From NCBI GenBank assembly GCA_013180625.2, contig SNVD02015884.1:248001-312000 (forward strand): 64,000 nt of DNA. The letters are read 5' to 3'. The DNA comes from Boswellia sacra (Eukaryota; Streptophyta; Magnoliopsida; Sapindales; Burseraceae). Each line of letters opens with the position of its first letter. Position 1 is the first letter of the stretch. The position numbers were made by a program, and so were the translations under genes. Shown piece by piece: positions 25,401 to 35,757 of the stretch. A model generated the notes under the pieces. That model was not told the origin of the DNA. It did no database searches and saw only the letters and a program-made list of their open reading frames with translations.

Positions 25401-28400
25401 AGATGTGATTCGTCTTTATTCCAAGGTGAGGGAACTGCAACCTACATGGGAGAAAGGATACTTCTACATGGCTAAGTATTGTGATGAAGTGCTTGTTGAT
25501 GCCAGGAAACGTCAAGAAGAGAATTCTGAACTAAATCCCAAAACGGTGCCATCAAATTCTGCAAACTCAAATACTGAGAAGCCTTGGTGGTCTTACCTAC
25601 CTGATGTTCTGTTATTCTATGCCAAGGGGCTCCACAGGGGCCACAAGAATCTGTTTCAAGCTCTTCCAAGGTTGTTAACCCTGTGGTTTGACTTTGGAAG
25701 CTTTTATCAAAGAAGTGGCTCATCCTCTAATAAAGAGTTGAAAAATGTGCATGGAAAGGTAATTATAGTGCTTCTAGATGAGTGATGAACTTTGTATTAT
25801 CTATCTAAAAATCACTGAAATTCTATCTTCCTTATTCCTCAGTACACTAATACAGTTTCTCTTCTTTTGTGTTTGGCAGGTAATGAGTATTATGCGAGGC
25901 TGTTTGAAGGATTTGCCTACATATCAGTGGTTAACAGTATTGCCTCAATTAGTTTCTAGAATTTGCCACCAGAATGAAGAAATTGTTCGATTGGTTAAAC
26001 ACATCATCACCTCTGTTCTCAGGCAATATCCCCAGCAAGCCCTATGGATTATGGCAGCAGTTTCAAAATCCACAGTTCCTTCAAGGCGGGAGGCAGCTGC
26101 AGAAATCATACAAGCTGCACGAAAGGGTTTTAGCCAAGGAAATAGTGGCAACAATCTGTTTGGTCAGTTTGCTAGCCTGATTGATCATTTGATCAAATTG
26201 TGCTTCCATGCAGGCCAGCCAAAATCAAAGACAATTAATATCTCAACAGAATTTAGTGCCTTGAAAAGGATGATGCCTCTGGGAATCATCATGCCTACCC
26301 AACAATCTCTCACTGTTAGTCTACCGACTTACAATGCAAATGTCACTGAATCACTTTCATCTCATATCCTTTCTGCGTCCGATCTTCCTACAATTTCGGG
26401 TATAGCTGACGAGGCTGAGATTCTTTCATCTCTTCAGCGGCCTAAAAAGGTAATTTCTTCAGTGATTTAAGTAAATTTGCATGATTGTGCTTCTAGCTTG
26501 TTTTCCTGTAGTCATTCCACAATAAATATTTGGTTTTATGTGTCCAGTAGTTCACATGTAAACAATGTCACAAGTTGGTCCTCGGGACCGTATCTATTTT
26601 TTATCAGAAATGTTTTATTATTAAAATATTAAAGTTATATACAGTTAGGAAGGAAATCCCAACTTCTTCCCTCTTTCAGAGAGTGGTTTACCTTCCCTAA
26701 GTGAGGGTTGAAGTCACGAAGCAGAGACCTGTACTACAAAGTTTGCTGACTTGCATGAAATGGAGTGGAATAATCAGACCTTCTCTCCACATTTACGACC
26801 TGATTAGTTGCAATATAATGTTGATAAGCTTTTGAAATTGGGTGGGTTTAACTCATGAATTGTCTTATTTCGGTGGGTATCTATATTGTGCTATCACAAA
26901 TTGAAGCAGTCATCCCTTATCCAATTCGTTGTAGACTGTCTTACTAATCTACTTGATGGTCTGTACATCTAATCTTGAAACAAGGTGCCTTTTTGTATTT
27001 TCAGATTGTTCTATTGGGCAGTGACGGCATTGAACGTCCTTTCCTCTGCAAACCCAAGGATGATCTTAGGAAAGATGCGCGTATGATGGAGTTCACTGCA
27101 ATGATAAATCGTTTGTTATCCAAATACCCTGAAAGCCGTCGAAGGAAGCTCTATATTCGTACTTTTGCAGTAATTCCACTGACAGAGGACTGTGGAATGG
27201 TGGAATGGGTGCCTCATACTCGTGGACTCCGGCAAATACTTCAAGATATTTATATATCATGTGGAAAATTTGACAGGCAAAAAACAAATCCTCAAATCAA
27301 ACGAATTTATGATCAATGCCAAGGGAAAATGCCAGAAGATGAAATGTTGAAGACCAGGATCCTTCCAATGTTTCCCCCTGTATTCCATAAATGGTTCTTG
27401 AACACTTTTTCTGAGCCTGCTGCATGGTTTAGGGCTCGTGTTGCTTATGCTCACACTACTGCAGTTTGGTCCATGGTTGGGCATATCGTGGGGCTGGGTG
27501 ATCGGCATGGGGAAAACATTCTCTTTGATTCTACCACAGGGGACTGTGTTCATGTAGATTTCAGTTGCTTATTTGATAAAGGCTTGCAGTTGGAGAAGCC
27601 TGAGCTGGTGCCTTTCAGGCTAACCCAGGTATGGATATCACATGGATGTATATGCTTTTCGCTCAGTAATCTTGGTGCTTCTTTAAGTCCTCAACTTGCA
27701 TGCCTTTGGCTAAGAATGAGATCTTCTACAATAGGATTGAGTATTTATCAAAGAATATACCTTATACTACAAAAGATATGAATACTGCATGGATATTCAA
27801 AAAGTTTTGCTACATATATGTTATTGTAAATGTGAAGTAAACTATCGTATAGCAAAAATAACAATAACAAAGTATTCTAGTGTTTTAGTATTTTGCCGGA
27901 TAATCTATATGACACTTGTTAATCTTTTTACAGTTTCTTCTTCTTTTTGACTTTTCCCCAATTGTTAAGAATTCCAGTTGCCTTATAATAGGAACTTTTG
28001 GGTTTTATCCTGACTGACTATTTGACGGAACATATAGAACATGATCGATGGCTTGGGGATCACTGGATATGAAGGAATATTTTTGAAGGTTTGCGAGATC
28101 ACACTATCAGTGCTAAGAACTCACAGGGAGACTTTAATGAGTGTTCTTGAAACATTCATTCATGATCCTCTTGTTGAGTGGACTAAATCTCACAAGTCCA
28201 GTGGGGTGGAAGTTCAGAACCCACATGCACAGGTATTGGTCTATGGTATTCTCCTTTGTTGTTGGGACACATTCTGCTGTACAGCGTTTATCAAATGGGA
28301 AATGTAAAATACGTCATTAAATGTTTCGTGATTGCACCATCATTGCAAAATGCATTTGTCATTCTTGATAAACTGATGATTAAAGCGTATCTCTAATATT

Positions 28401-28573
28401 TTCAGCGAGCCATCAGTAACATTGAGGCAAGGTTGGAAGGGGTGGTTGTTGGGGTTGGAGCAGCACCATCTTTGCCTTTGGCTGTAGAAGGTCAGGCTCG
28501 CCGCTTAATTGCTGAAGCAGTCTCTCACAAAAATCTTGGGAAGATGTATATATGGTGGATGCCCTGGTTTTAA
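16407..28573 (+). CDS. ATR: Serine/threonine kinase ATR (PIKK family)
   Basis: Fifteen exons close in frame: 16407-16569, 16656-16800, 17188-17300, 17548-17882, 18019-18155, 18500-18644, 18763-19344, 19417-19492, 19809-20115, 20665-21921, 22374-25758, 25880-26449, 27005-27628, 28038-28232 and 28406-28573. They give about 2733 aa (Arabidopsis ATR is about 2700). ATR is the nuclear kinase that senses single-stranded DNA at stalled forks and starts the replication checkpoint. The N-terminus (MARNLSSLVHELRERIAASS) is the conserved plant ATR start, so the ATG at 16407 is chosen. Most of the protein is HEAT-like helices. The FAT region is in exon 11 and the PI3K-like kinase in exons 12-14, with GLGDRHGEN (Asp2571) and the HVDF motif. 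The C-terminus is an intact FATC domain ending MYIWWMPWF. Exon 5 uses the acceptor at 18018, because the earlier AG at 18001 gives a stop. No disabling change is seen. Confidence 0.95.
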
Positions 28574-29271
28574 AAGCTGTCATGTACTGCGAGCTTGTTT
28601 TTGTTGTATTCAATTCGGGAAGCAACTTTTGGAAATTGTCCAGTTTTCTCTTGTTTCCGCTGTACAGTTTTTTGATAGAGCTTGGTATGTGGAGAAAGAG
28701 TAGGTGGAGGAAGTAGAGCAAGTTCACAGCGACTGCTTTACCAATATGTATAGCCATTTTGAATATATAAAAGAAACTTTAGTTTCTTCTTCTGTGGAGT
28801 TCTTTACAAAGATGAAAGATGAGTATGTAAATGAAGTCATTCCTATTCTTAGTTCTCTCAATCGAAGTGATGAAAGCTTTCCAGAAGTAAAATTGGTGAA
28901 AGCTCTTCGTAGCTAGTCATGGTGGAACCTCAAAGATTACAGCCATGAACCCGAGTGTACTAAAGAAATCTTACACTTTGTTCCAAAAACTAGTTATTAA
29001 ATACAAAACCCGCATTTTATTGACCCATTTTGATTAAATACCGAGCTCAATTAGTTATGGCATCAATTGGTCAAAATTCGATCGATTCATCCTAACAGCC
29101 ATCCTGATCTCCGGAAGGCCAGTGCATCCTTCCAAGTAACATTCAGGTACTAATCTTCAGAAAATGAGCAGCAGAACGAAGAGCTTGATGTAACTCAAAC
29201 CTCCAGAGTTGAAGGGAGGGTTTGCCCTGAAATGGGAGTTGAGCAGAGGCAGTATCGATATTGTTCTTCCA
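28574..29271. other. Region between ATR and the PPR-SMR gene
   Basis: It contains the ATR 3' untranslated region and the 3' flank of the convergent PPR-SMR gene. One unexplained open frame at 28704-28916 is listed separately. Nothing else is recognised. Confidence 0.5.
28704..28916 (+). other. Unassigned 70-codon open frame downstream of ATR
   Basis: The frame encodes a charged, helix-prone peptide (for example EFFTKMKDEYVNEVIPILSS) ending in a stop at 28916. It starts 130 bases after the ATR stop. I recognise no family. It may be chance coding in the ATR 3' untranslated region, or a remnant exon of a lost gene. A stop codon directly precedes the first ATG-led stretch, and no upstream exon with a matching donor was found. 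Confidence 0.25.
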
Positions 29272-30767
29272 TCAACATAACCAGTTTTTAACAACATGCC
29301 CTTTGGCAACAAAACAACCAATGTTATTCCTATCAATTCTCAATGGGCAACCTGTTCGAATCACCATCTTTTTGACCATCGCTTTCACTGGTGATTCCCC
29401 TCTAACACTGCTATGCCTTCCCGATCCACAAACGACAGTAACCTCTGCCGGCATTTCATACTTTCGATCGCTCAACCTGTATCTCATCTTCTCCATCCAC
29501 TGCAACATTATCAAGTAGGCCGTGCCCAAGTGCATCCCATGCAAATCCAACTTTGCTTCCATAGAATTCCACTCCATTGCCTCATCCAAAACCGATGAGT
29601 AAACCAACTCTTTCACCACCAACATTTCATCCCCATTCAACTTCTCAACCAACTCCCTAATCGCAACGGGACAATCATTCAAGTCTTGTATCATTGACAT
29701 GATCATAGAACATGAATTCAACACAGAGTTGTAAGTCCTCATCGAGAAGGGAATGCTCAAACCCTTCATCTTCTGTAGCCACAAAATCATTCTCGAAACC
29801 TCATTGTGACTTCCATAACAAGAAAGAACCATATTTGAACAAACCGTATCCAATTTCCATCCTTCACTCTCCATATTCTCTACACATCTCTCCATTTCTT
29901 CAAACAATCCTAGCCTTCCATAACCACGAACAAGACACCTAAACTCAAAACTCGTCACCTTCAGTCCTCCAACTCTCATCTCTTCAATCACATTCTCAGC
30001 TTCCTGGGGTCGACCCATTTTACACAACCCACCAACTATTGACTTGTAACCTTGGCGCTTAACATAAACAGAGGAGGAATCACTAACAAGCTGATTCAAA
30101 CGAGCACAAGTATCATCAAACCCACCTTCCAAACTGTGTTTGCTGTAAGAATCAATCAAATTCCCATAAAAAGCAGCCAGCTCTCGACCCCGAAACTCCA
30201 ACTTGGAAACCATTTTAGACATTAGAGTTTTACTTTCCTCACTCTGTCCATGTTTATCTAACAAGGGAATGAGCTCTGCAACCAGCTTGGGGTTCCACTG
30301 AAACCATGACTCTTCAGTTATTCTCCTGTACAACTGGATAATATTACAATACATGTCAGAAGTAAGATAACAGAACAGGGCATGTAAAGCAGTAATGACA
30401 TTTGATCTGGACCTAAATACAATTAATCCAAATTTCAAGGGTGTGAAAAATCATGACTTACTTGTAAAGCGAGGGAGGAGAGGTGAGGGTGGGCCGTGTG
30501 AGGAGAGAGTAGATGAGAGAGAGCGTTGAGAGCTACAAACTGAGGTGAAGATGCAACAAATTTACTTATCAAACGAGTAGCCTTTTTGGAGTCTCGAGTG
30601 ACTGCTAGTGATTTTTGCATTAATTGTATTTGTTGCTCTCCTTGCTTGCTTAAACTTGCAGAAGGGCACTTAAGTAATGGCCGTGGTGGGTCTTGGTGGT
30701 GGAGTTGGCGGCTACGGTGGCTATATGGCGGCGGAATGATAACGTGGAGGAGGAGGCTACCCATCAC
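29272..30767 (-). CDS. PPR-SMR protein, At2g17033-like
   Basis: Two exons, complement(29272-30333, 30462-30767), join in phase 0 and give 455 aa. The middle of the protein is a run of pentatricopeptide repeats (motifs such as YKSIVGGLCKMGRPQEAENV and FRCLVRGYGRLGLFEEMERC). Near residue 362 it has LDLHGMHLGTA, the opening of a SMR domain. PPR-SMR proteins are organelle RNA- or DNA-binding factors of plastid or mitochondrial gene expression. The specific RNA target cannot be read from sequence. The N-terminus is Ser/Pro/His-rich with few acids, as expected of a transit peptide. Overall it resembles the Arabidopsis protein catalogued as At2g17033. It is divergently arranged with the next PPR gene. 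Confidence 0.88.
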
Positions 30768-31012
30768 TTCATTCAGTTACCTCACAGCCTGTGTCTCAGC
30801 TTAAACGGAAATAACTAAAAGGGGGTCAATTGTAAGAATATCCAAGTTGGGGGCCGTTTCTGTTTTAACAAATGTATTGTTTCTTTTAGGAATTAAAATT
30901 TTACTGCATATCATAAAGCCCCTCTAACTTGGTTGTTTTCTCAACAAGGAATTAACGAACGCTAGAAACGACTTTAAATCTGGCAATTTTTTCTGCTTGG
31001 AATGCTTGTCGA
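30768..31012. promoter_or_regulatory. Shared 245-bp promoter between two divergent PPR genes
   Basis: Only 245 bases separate the two ATGs (30767 on the minus strand, 31013 on the plus strand), so both promoters and leaders must lie here. No clear TATA box is seen on either strand, which is common for organelle-targeted housekeeping genes. Confidence 0.55.
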
Positions 31013-33031
31013 ATGATCGATATGCAGAGGCTAAACGCTGCCGTTTTAGTCAGCAAAAGAGGAGCCCAAATACATGGTCATTTTCCTCGACATTTACTCG
31101 GATCATGCATTAGCCAGGATGTATCTTTACAATATTGCAGTTATGCCTCCAAGACGAAGGCCAAGTTATTATCTTCACAGTCTCCAGACTTTCACACACT
31201 CAACAAAAGGATCTCCCATTTGATAAGAACTAATCGTCTCAGAGAAGCAAGAGTAGTATTTGACAAAACGAAGCACAGAAATACTATAACATGGAATTCA
31301 ATGATAAATGGGTACGTAAAACGAAGAGAAATGGCCAAGGCACGAGAACTGTTCGACAAAATTCCACAAAGGGATGTTATCTCGTGGAATTTGATGATTT
31401 CGGGATACATTTCGTGTAGTGGTAGAGGTCTTCTAGAAGAGGCTAGGCGGTTGTTTGATGAAATGCCTGCGAGAGACTTTGTTTCGTGGAATACGATGAT
31501 TAGTGGCTATGCGAAGCATGGTATGATGGAAGAGGCTTGGAGGATCTTCAATGGGATGCCTGAGCGCAATGTTGTGTCTTGGAATGCTATGATTTCTGGG
31601 TTTTTGCAAAATGGTGATGTGGCAAGTGCTATTGAGTTTTTTGAGCGAATGCCTGAGCGGGATTCTGCTTCATTAAGTGCTCTTGTGTCTGGTCTCATTA
31701 GGAATGGTGAGTTAGATGAAGCTGCTAGAGTTTTGGCTAAATGTGGGAACAGTTATGCTAGCAGAGAAGATTTAGTGCATGCATATAATACTTTGATTGC
31801 TGGGTATGGTCAGAGTGGAAGGGTTGAAGAAGCTCGAAGACTTTTCGATCAAATCCCAGTTTATGATGATCCAGGAAATGAGGAAAATGTGAAGTTCAGC
31901 AGGAATATTGTGTCGTGGAATTCTATGATCATGTGCTATATGAAGGCAGGTGATATTTTTTCTGCTAGGCAGCTTTTTGACCAAATGGTCGAACGAGATA
32001 CCTTTTCATGGAACACCATCATTAGTGGCTATGTTCAAGTTTCTGATATGGAAGAGGCTTCAAAGCTCTTTGGTGAAATGCCGAATCCTGATACGCTGTC
32101 ATGGAATGCAATGATCTCAGGCTATGCTCAGATGGGTAATCTGGATCTTGCCCGTGATTTTTTTGAGAGGATGCCACAAAAAAACTTGGTCTCATGGAAT
32201 TCAATGATAGCGGGATGTGTGAGAAATAATGATTATAGAGGAGCAATTAAGCTCTTCACGCAGATGCAAGTGGAAGGTGAACCTGATAGACACACTTTAT
32301 CATCACTTCTCAGCGTATCGACTGGAATTTTGGATCTCCACCTAGGAATGCAAATTCATCAGCTGGTCACTAAAACCTTCATTCCTGATTTGCCAATAAA
32401 TAATGCCCTCATTACTATGTACTCAAGGTGTGGCGCAATCATTAAGGCACGAGCTATTTTCGATGAGATAAAACTGCAAAACAATGTTATCTCATGGAAT
32501 GCAATGATTGGAGGATATGCATCTCATGGTTTTGCAGCAGAAGCTTTAGAACTTTTCAAATTGATGAAGAGTCTCAAAGTGTGGCCTACATATATAACAT
32601 TTGTTTCAGTTTTAAATGCTTGTGCACATGCAGGACTAGTTGAAGAAGGCCGTGGACATTTTAAATCAATGGTCAGTGAATATGGTATTGAGCCAAGAAT
32701 TGAGCACTTTGCCTCTCTTGTGGACATTGTGGGTCGGCATGGGCATCTTGAGGAGGCCATGGATTTGATCAATAGCATGCCTTTTGAACCAGATAAAGCT
32801 GTGTGGGGAGCATTGCTTGGTGCGTGCAGGGTACATAACAATGTGGAGTTTGCCCGAGTTGCAGCCGAAGCTTTGATGAAACTTGAACCAGAAAGTTCAA
32901 CCCCATACGTGTTGTTATACAACATGTATGCAGATTTAGGACGGTGGGATGATGCAACAGAATTGAGAAAGACAATGAAACAAAATAAAATAAAAAAGCC
33001 ACCTGGCTACAGTTGGGTAGATTCCTCTTAG
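31013..33031 (+). CDS. PLS-class PPR protein with E domain, At1g62260 (MEF9)-like
   Basis: A single exon encodes 672 aa. It has many PPR units of the PLS type with the repeated signature SWNxMIxGY (for example NTITWNSMINGYVKRREMAK), then the post-PPR E region (AVWGALLGACRVHNNVEFAR, LLYNMYADLGRWDDATELRK). It ends KKPPGYSWVDSS with no E+ or DYW extension. Such E-subclass proteins select cytidines for C-to-U editing in organelle transcripts and recruit a DYW protein in trans. The length and N-terminal style match Arabidopsis At1g62260 (MEF9, a mitochondrial nad7 editing factor). That assignment is from memory of the family, and the editing site here is unknown. A second ATG three codons on (31022) could also be the start. 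Confidence 0.88.
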   Translation: MIDMQRLNAAVLVSKRGAQIHGHFPRHLLGSCISQDVSLQYCSYASKTKAKLLSSQSPDFHTLNKRISHLIRTNRLREARVVFDKTKHRNTITWNSMINGYVKRREMAKARELFDKIPQRDVISWNLMISGYISCSGRGLLEEARRLFDEMPARDFVSWNTMISGYAKHGMMEEAWRIFNGMPERNVVSWNAMISGFLQNGDVASAIEFFERMPERDSASLSALVSGLIRNGELDEAARVLAKCGNSYASREDLVHAYNTLIAGYGQSGRVEEARRLFDQIPVYDDPGNEENVKFSRNIVSWNSMIMCYMKAGDIFSARQLFDQMVERDTFSWNTIISGYVQVSDMEEASKLFGEMPNPDTLSWNAMISGYAQMGNLDLARDFFERMPQKNLVSWNSMIAGCVRNNDYRGAIKLFTQMQVEGEPDRHTLSSLLSVSTGILDLHLGMQIHQLVTKTFIPDLPINNALITMYSRCGAIIKARAIFDEIKLQNNVISWNAMIGGYASHGFAAEALELFKLMKSLKVWPTYITFVSVLNACAHAGLVEEGRGHFKSMVSEYGIEPRIEHFASLVDIVGRHGHLEEAMDLINSMPFEPDKAVWGALLGACRVHNNVEFARVAAEALMKLEPESSTPYVLLYNMYADLGRWDDATELRKTMKQNKIKKPPGYSWVDSS

Positions 33032-33254
33032 CAAGGATAATTTTTTGTTTATACGTCAGGTGATTCATAGAATGCACCAGTTTGTTGGCAGCTCTGAGAT
33101 TACGATTCAGCCATTTGCTATGCAATAAACTGGTTAGGATTAATGTAGGATTCAGGTCGTGGTTAGGCCTCTGTCTGGATTTGGTTCTCTTGGAGCTCTT
33201 TGGCCTAAGCTGTATACCTATGGCCTCTTTCAGGTCTTTCAAGACTATGACCCT

Positions 33255-33718
33255 CTTTCATTGACTTTGTATCCATCATGGGTTTGATGATGATTTACGG
33301 CATCTTTCCTCATGAGAAATTCATCCCGTCCGTATCTGCGATATTTAGCCAGGACGAGGAGGGACTTTTTGTATTCAGGTATGTCTCAAGGTTTTTTGGA
33401 ACCTATCTCTATTTGATGGTTGATTTCACAAAGGAGAAGAAGCTTTGGATGAGTTGTTTTCACCGTTAAATTTATGCTCCATTATCCCAATTGCATAAAT
33501 CTCCTATTTCAAGTCAATATGCCATTTAATTTTATTTTATTTTTTATCTTTGGAAGGGCACTACCTACCCTGTTCTCTCATGAAAACCTCTTATGAATCC
33601 AACGGTTTTCTTTACTTACTTTCATATACTACACTAATATTGGGTTTATTTTCAGGAATGTGGTTTTATGATTCCTCAAGGGGTGCTTGCGCTGGGGTAT
33701 TAAACTCTAGTTGTCATT
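33255..33718 (+). pseudogene. Duplicated fragment of ATR exons 5-6 with the intron between
   Basis: This stretch parallels ATR 18035-18560 in order and orientation: exon 5 sequence (FPHEKFIPSVSAIF...EGLFVFR against ATR IPHEKFILSISIIL...EGLFVFR), the following intron, and the start of exon 6. The intron is conserved, so the copy arose through DNA rather than retrotransposition. In the exon 6 part one extra T (GTGGTTTTATGAT against GTGGCTTATGAT) shifts the frame to an immediate stop. It ends about 60 bases into exon 6. It is a non-functional duplicate about 15 kb downstream of its source. Confidence 0.85.
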
Positions 33719-34788
33719 TTCCGGTAAGATTAAATTCCAGTTCCTCCGTGTTTTCTTACAATCGAAATTTCATACTAAGGATGAGGGAAGTGGATTTTTT
33801 TGTCCCCAGGCATTCCTCTGCTCAAAATGTGGCTTTGGTACTTTAGCCTAATTCAATCAGGTGTGCAATTGTAATGCTATATAACTTTAGTGCATTCATC
33901 GATCTGATTAATATGCATAGCAACAGGGGTTTGTCATGAATTATCATTAGCAGCTGTGGTCCTGATTCAAATGGGATTTTATGTTGACTTTGTTGTGGAT
34001 ACCGATGAAAATGCTCAAGCTTCAACCGCAATTCTCAATATGACTCTGATATGGCTGAATTTAGGAGCAGCCCTTTTGGATCATTGCAACAAGAATTTAG
34101 TGCAAATTTTTGTCTTTTCAAAGTTATTTTGAACATTGAGACCTAAAAGAGTAATTATCACAAAGTGATCTTCATTATCCTGAACAATACAAACAAGTTC
34201 ACAAAGTTTCAACATTTCAGTCCAAGACTGCAGCCAAGCGGACATGTTTTGTCACTGTGATGAAGCAAAAGACACCAGGGTGTTTCCAGGATCATGCTAT
34301 GATTCCTTGTAGCTTTTACACAAGAACCAAAATAACATTTCATATATATTTCTAAGGTTTTTTGGATCTTTGGAAGAATATTTTCCGTTTGTGAAAACAA
34401 ATATAGGAGTATTAAAATGCTTCATGATAATGAATTTTTTTTCTACCCTAGGTAAATTTGGATGCTTTCTTTGTCTTCTTTTAAGTTGTCAACTTGTGAA
34501 AACATTTTGACAATATGCATGGAAATGCAGCGACAAAATGCTTCCTTTAGTCTAAACATAAACAGTACTTGATGAATATATATAGGTGGTCATCATCATC
34601 ATCAGTAAAAACAAGAAGAAAAAAGTAGTTCAAACTTGGAAAGTGACTCCGTGATTACTACATTTCATGCATGGAATGGAAACTTAATCAAATACTTTCT
34701 CCTCATCACTTGGCAAACCAGATCATTAATTAGTGGCATAATTAACTACCTACTATTTTGTATAGTTCTAAACTTTCTATAGACTTAT

Positions 34789-34970
34789 GAATAATACTAT
34801 CCTACAACTAATTAGAATAAACTCTTTCTGTAGTATAAGTTAGTAAGATTCTATTGACGGTATAATTACATTTATTTATTTTTGGTTTCTTGCTTCTTTT
34901 TTGATGAATTTTAGTCACCGTAATTATAAGGATAATTAATTGTAAGTGAGTTATAGGTGTAACATTATTC
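34789..34970. mobile_element. Candidate MITE
   Basis: The ends GAATAATACTATCCTACAAC and GTGTAACATTATTC are imperfect inverted repeats, and an inner pair (GACGGTATAATTAC, GTCACCGTAATTATAAGG) is also inverted. It resembles the terminal motif of family A. It is non-coding. Confidence 0.45.
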
Positions 34971-35415
34971 TAGAGATATATAATCTTATAGAAGTATACC
35001 CTTAAAATTACATGTTAAAAATTAACTGATTCAAACATAAGGCTCTGTTTGGATGGTTTTTATTTTTATTTTTGTTTTGATATATATATATATATATATA
35101 TATAAAATAAGTGTTTGAATAGATTTTTCTTTTTGTTTGACAACTGAATCATTTAGACATGTAAATAAGGTATAATTGTTCTATTTTTTATAAGATAAAT
35201 AATTATAGACATTTTCTGTTATTTAGTCTATTTAGAAAGTTATATAAACAATTTTTTTAAGCAAAAACTTTTTATTTAAAATAAAAAGACAAAATTTACG
35301 AGGAGATCCAAGTGACAATCCAACCCGCAAGGGTTCCGGAAACATTTCTAACTTTCATCTCGTTTCTTTCAACTTCTACAAAAGAAAGAAAGAAAAAAAT
35401 AAGAAATTCATGAAA

Positions 35416-35428
35416 TCGCCACGTGTCA
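35416..35428. promoter_or_regulatory. G-box/ABRE-like element upstream of the DCAF8-like gene
   Basis: CGCCACGTGTCAG contains the CACGTG G-box core with ABRE-type flanks, about 340 bases before the ATG at 35758. Motif only; bZIP or bHLH binding is inferred. Confidence 0.4.
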
Positions 35429-35757
35429 GAAGAAGACGGCACATCTGAAAACAATGATCAGCACTCTAGAAAGCGAAGCGAGTAGAAAAGCACTCACGCC
35501 AGATTCGATTAAATTATCATTTATAAAAGAAAATACGAAAGAAAAGTAGGGAAGGCGTGTGTACGTGCCGCTTTAAATGACACCTACGCAGCTCCACTCC
35601 ACACAACTCTCAAACGCTCTGAACCCACTTGACTCGCTCACCGACTCACCACCCCAACTCACCTCTTTTCCTTCCATCACAATTCACAATAATACACAAA
35701 ACCAAACAAAACAAAAGCTTGTGATTTTTTCGTTCTGTATTTCTGATTCTTTCAAGA

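Larger units (their letters stand above)
33032..35757. other. Intergenic region between the PPR and DCAF8-like genes
   Basis: It contains the PPR 3' flank, a pseudogene fragment of ATR (33255-33718), a candidate MITE (34789-34970), a TA microsatellite (about 35081-35105), and the promoter of the WD40 gene with a G-box at about 35420. The rest (33720-34780) shows no recognisable feature. Confidence 0.5.

Noticed and set aside
35250..35340. Possible retroposon 3' end on the minus strand
   Set aside because: There is an A-rich tail-like stretch but no direct repeat and no recognisable body.
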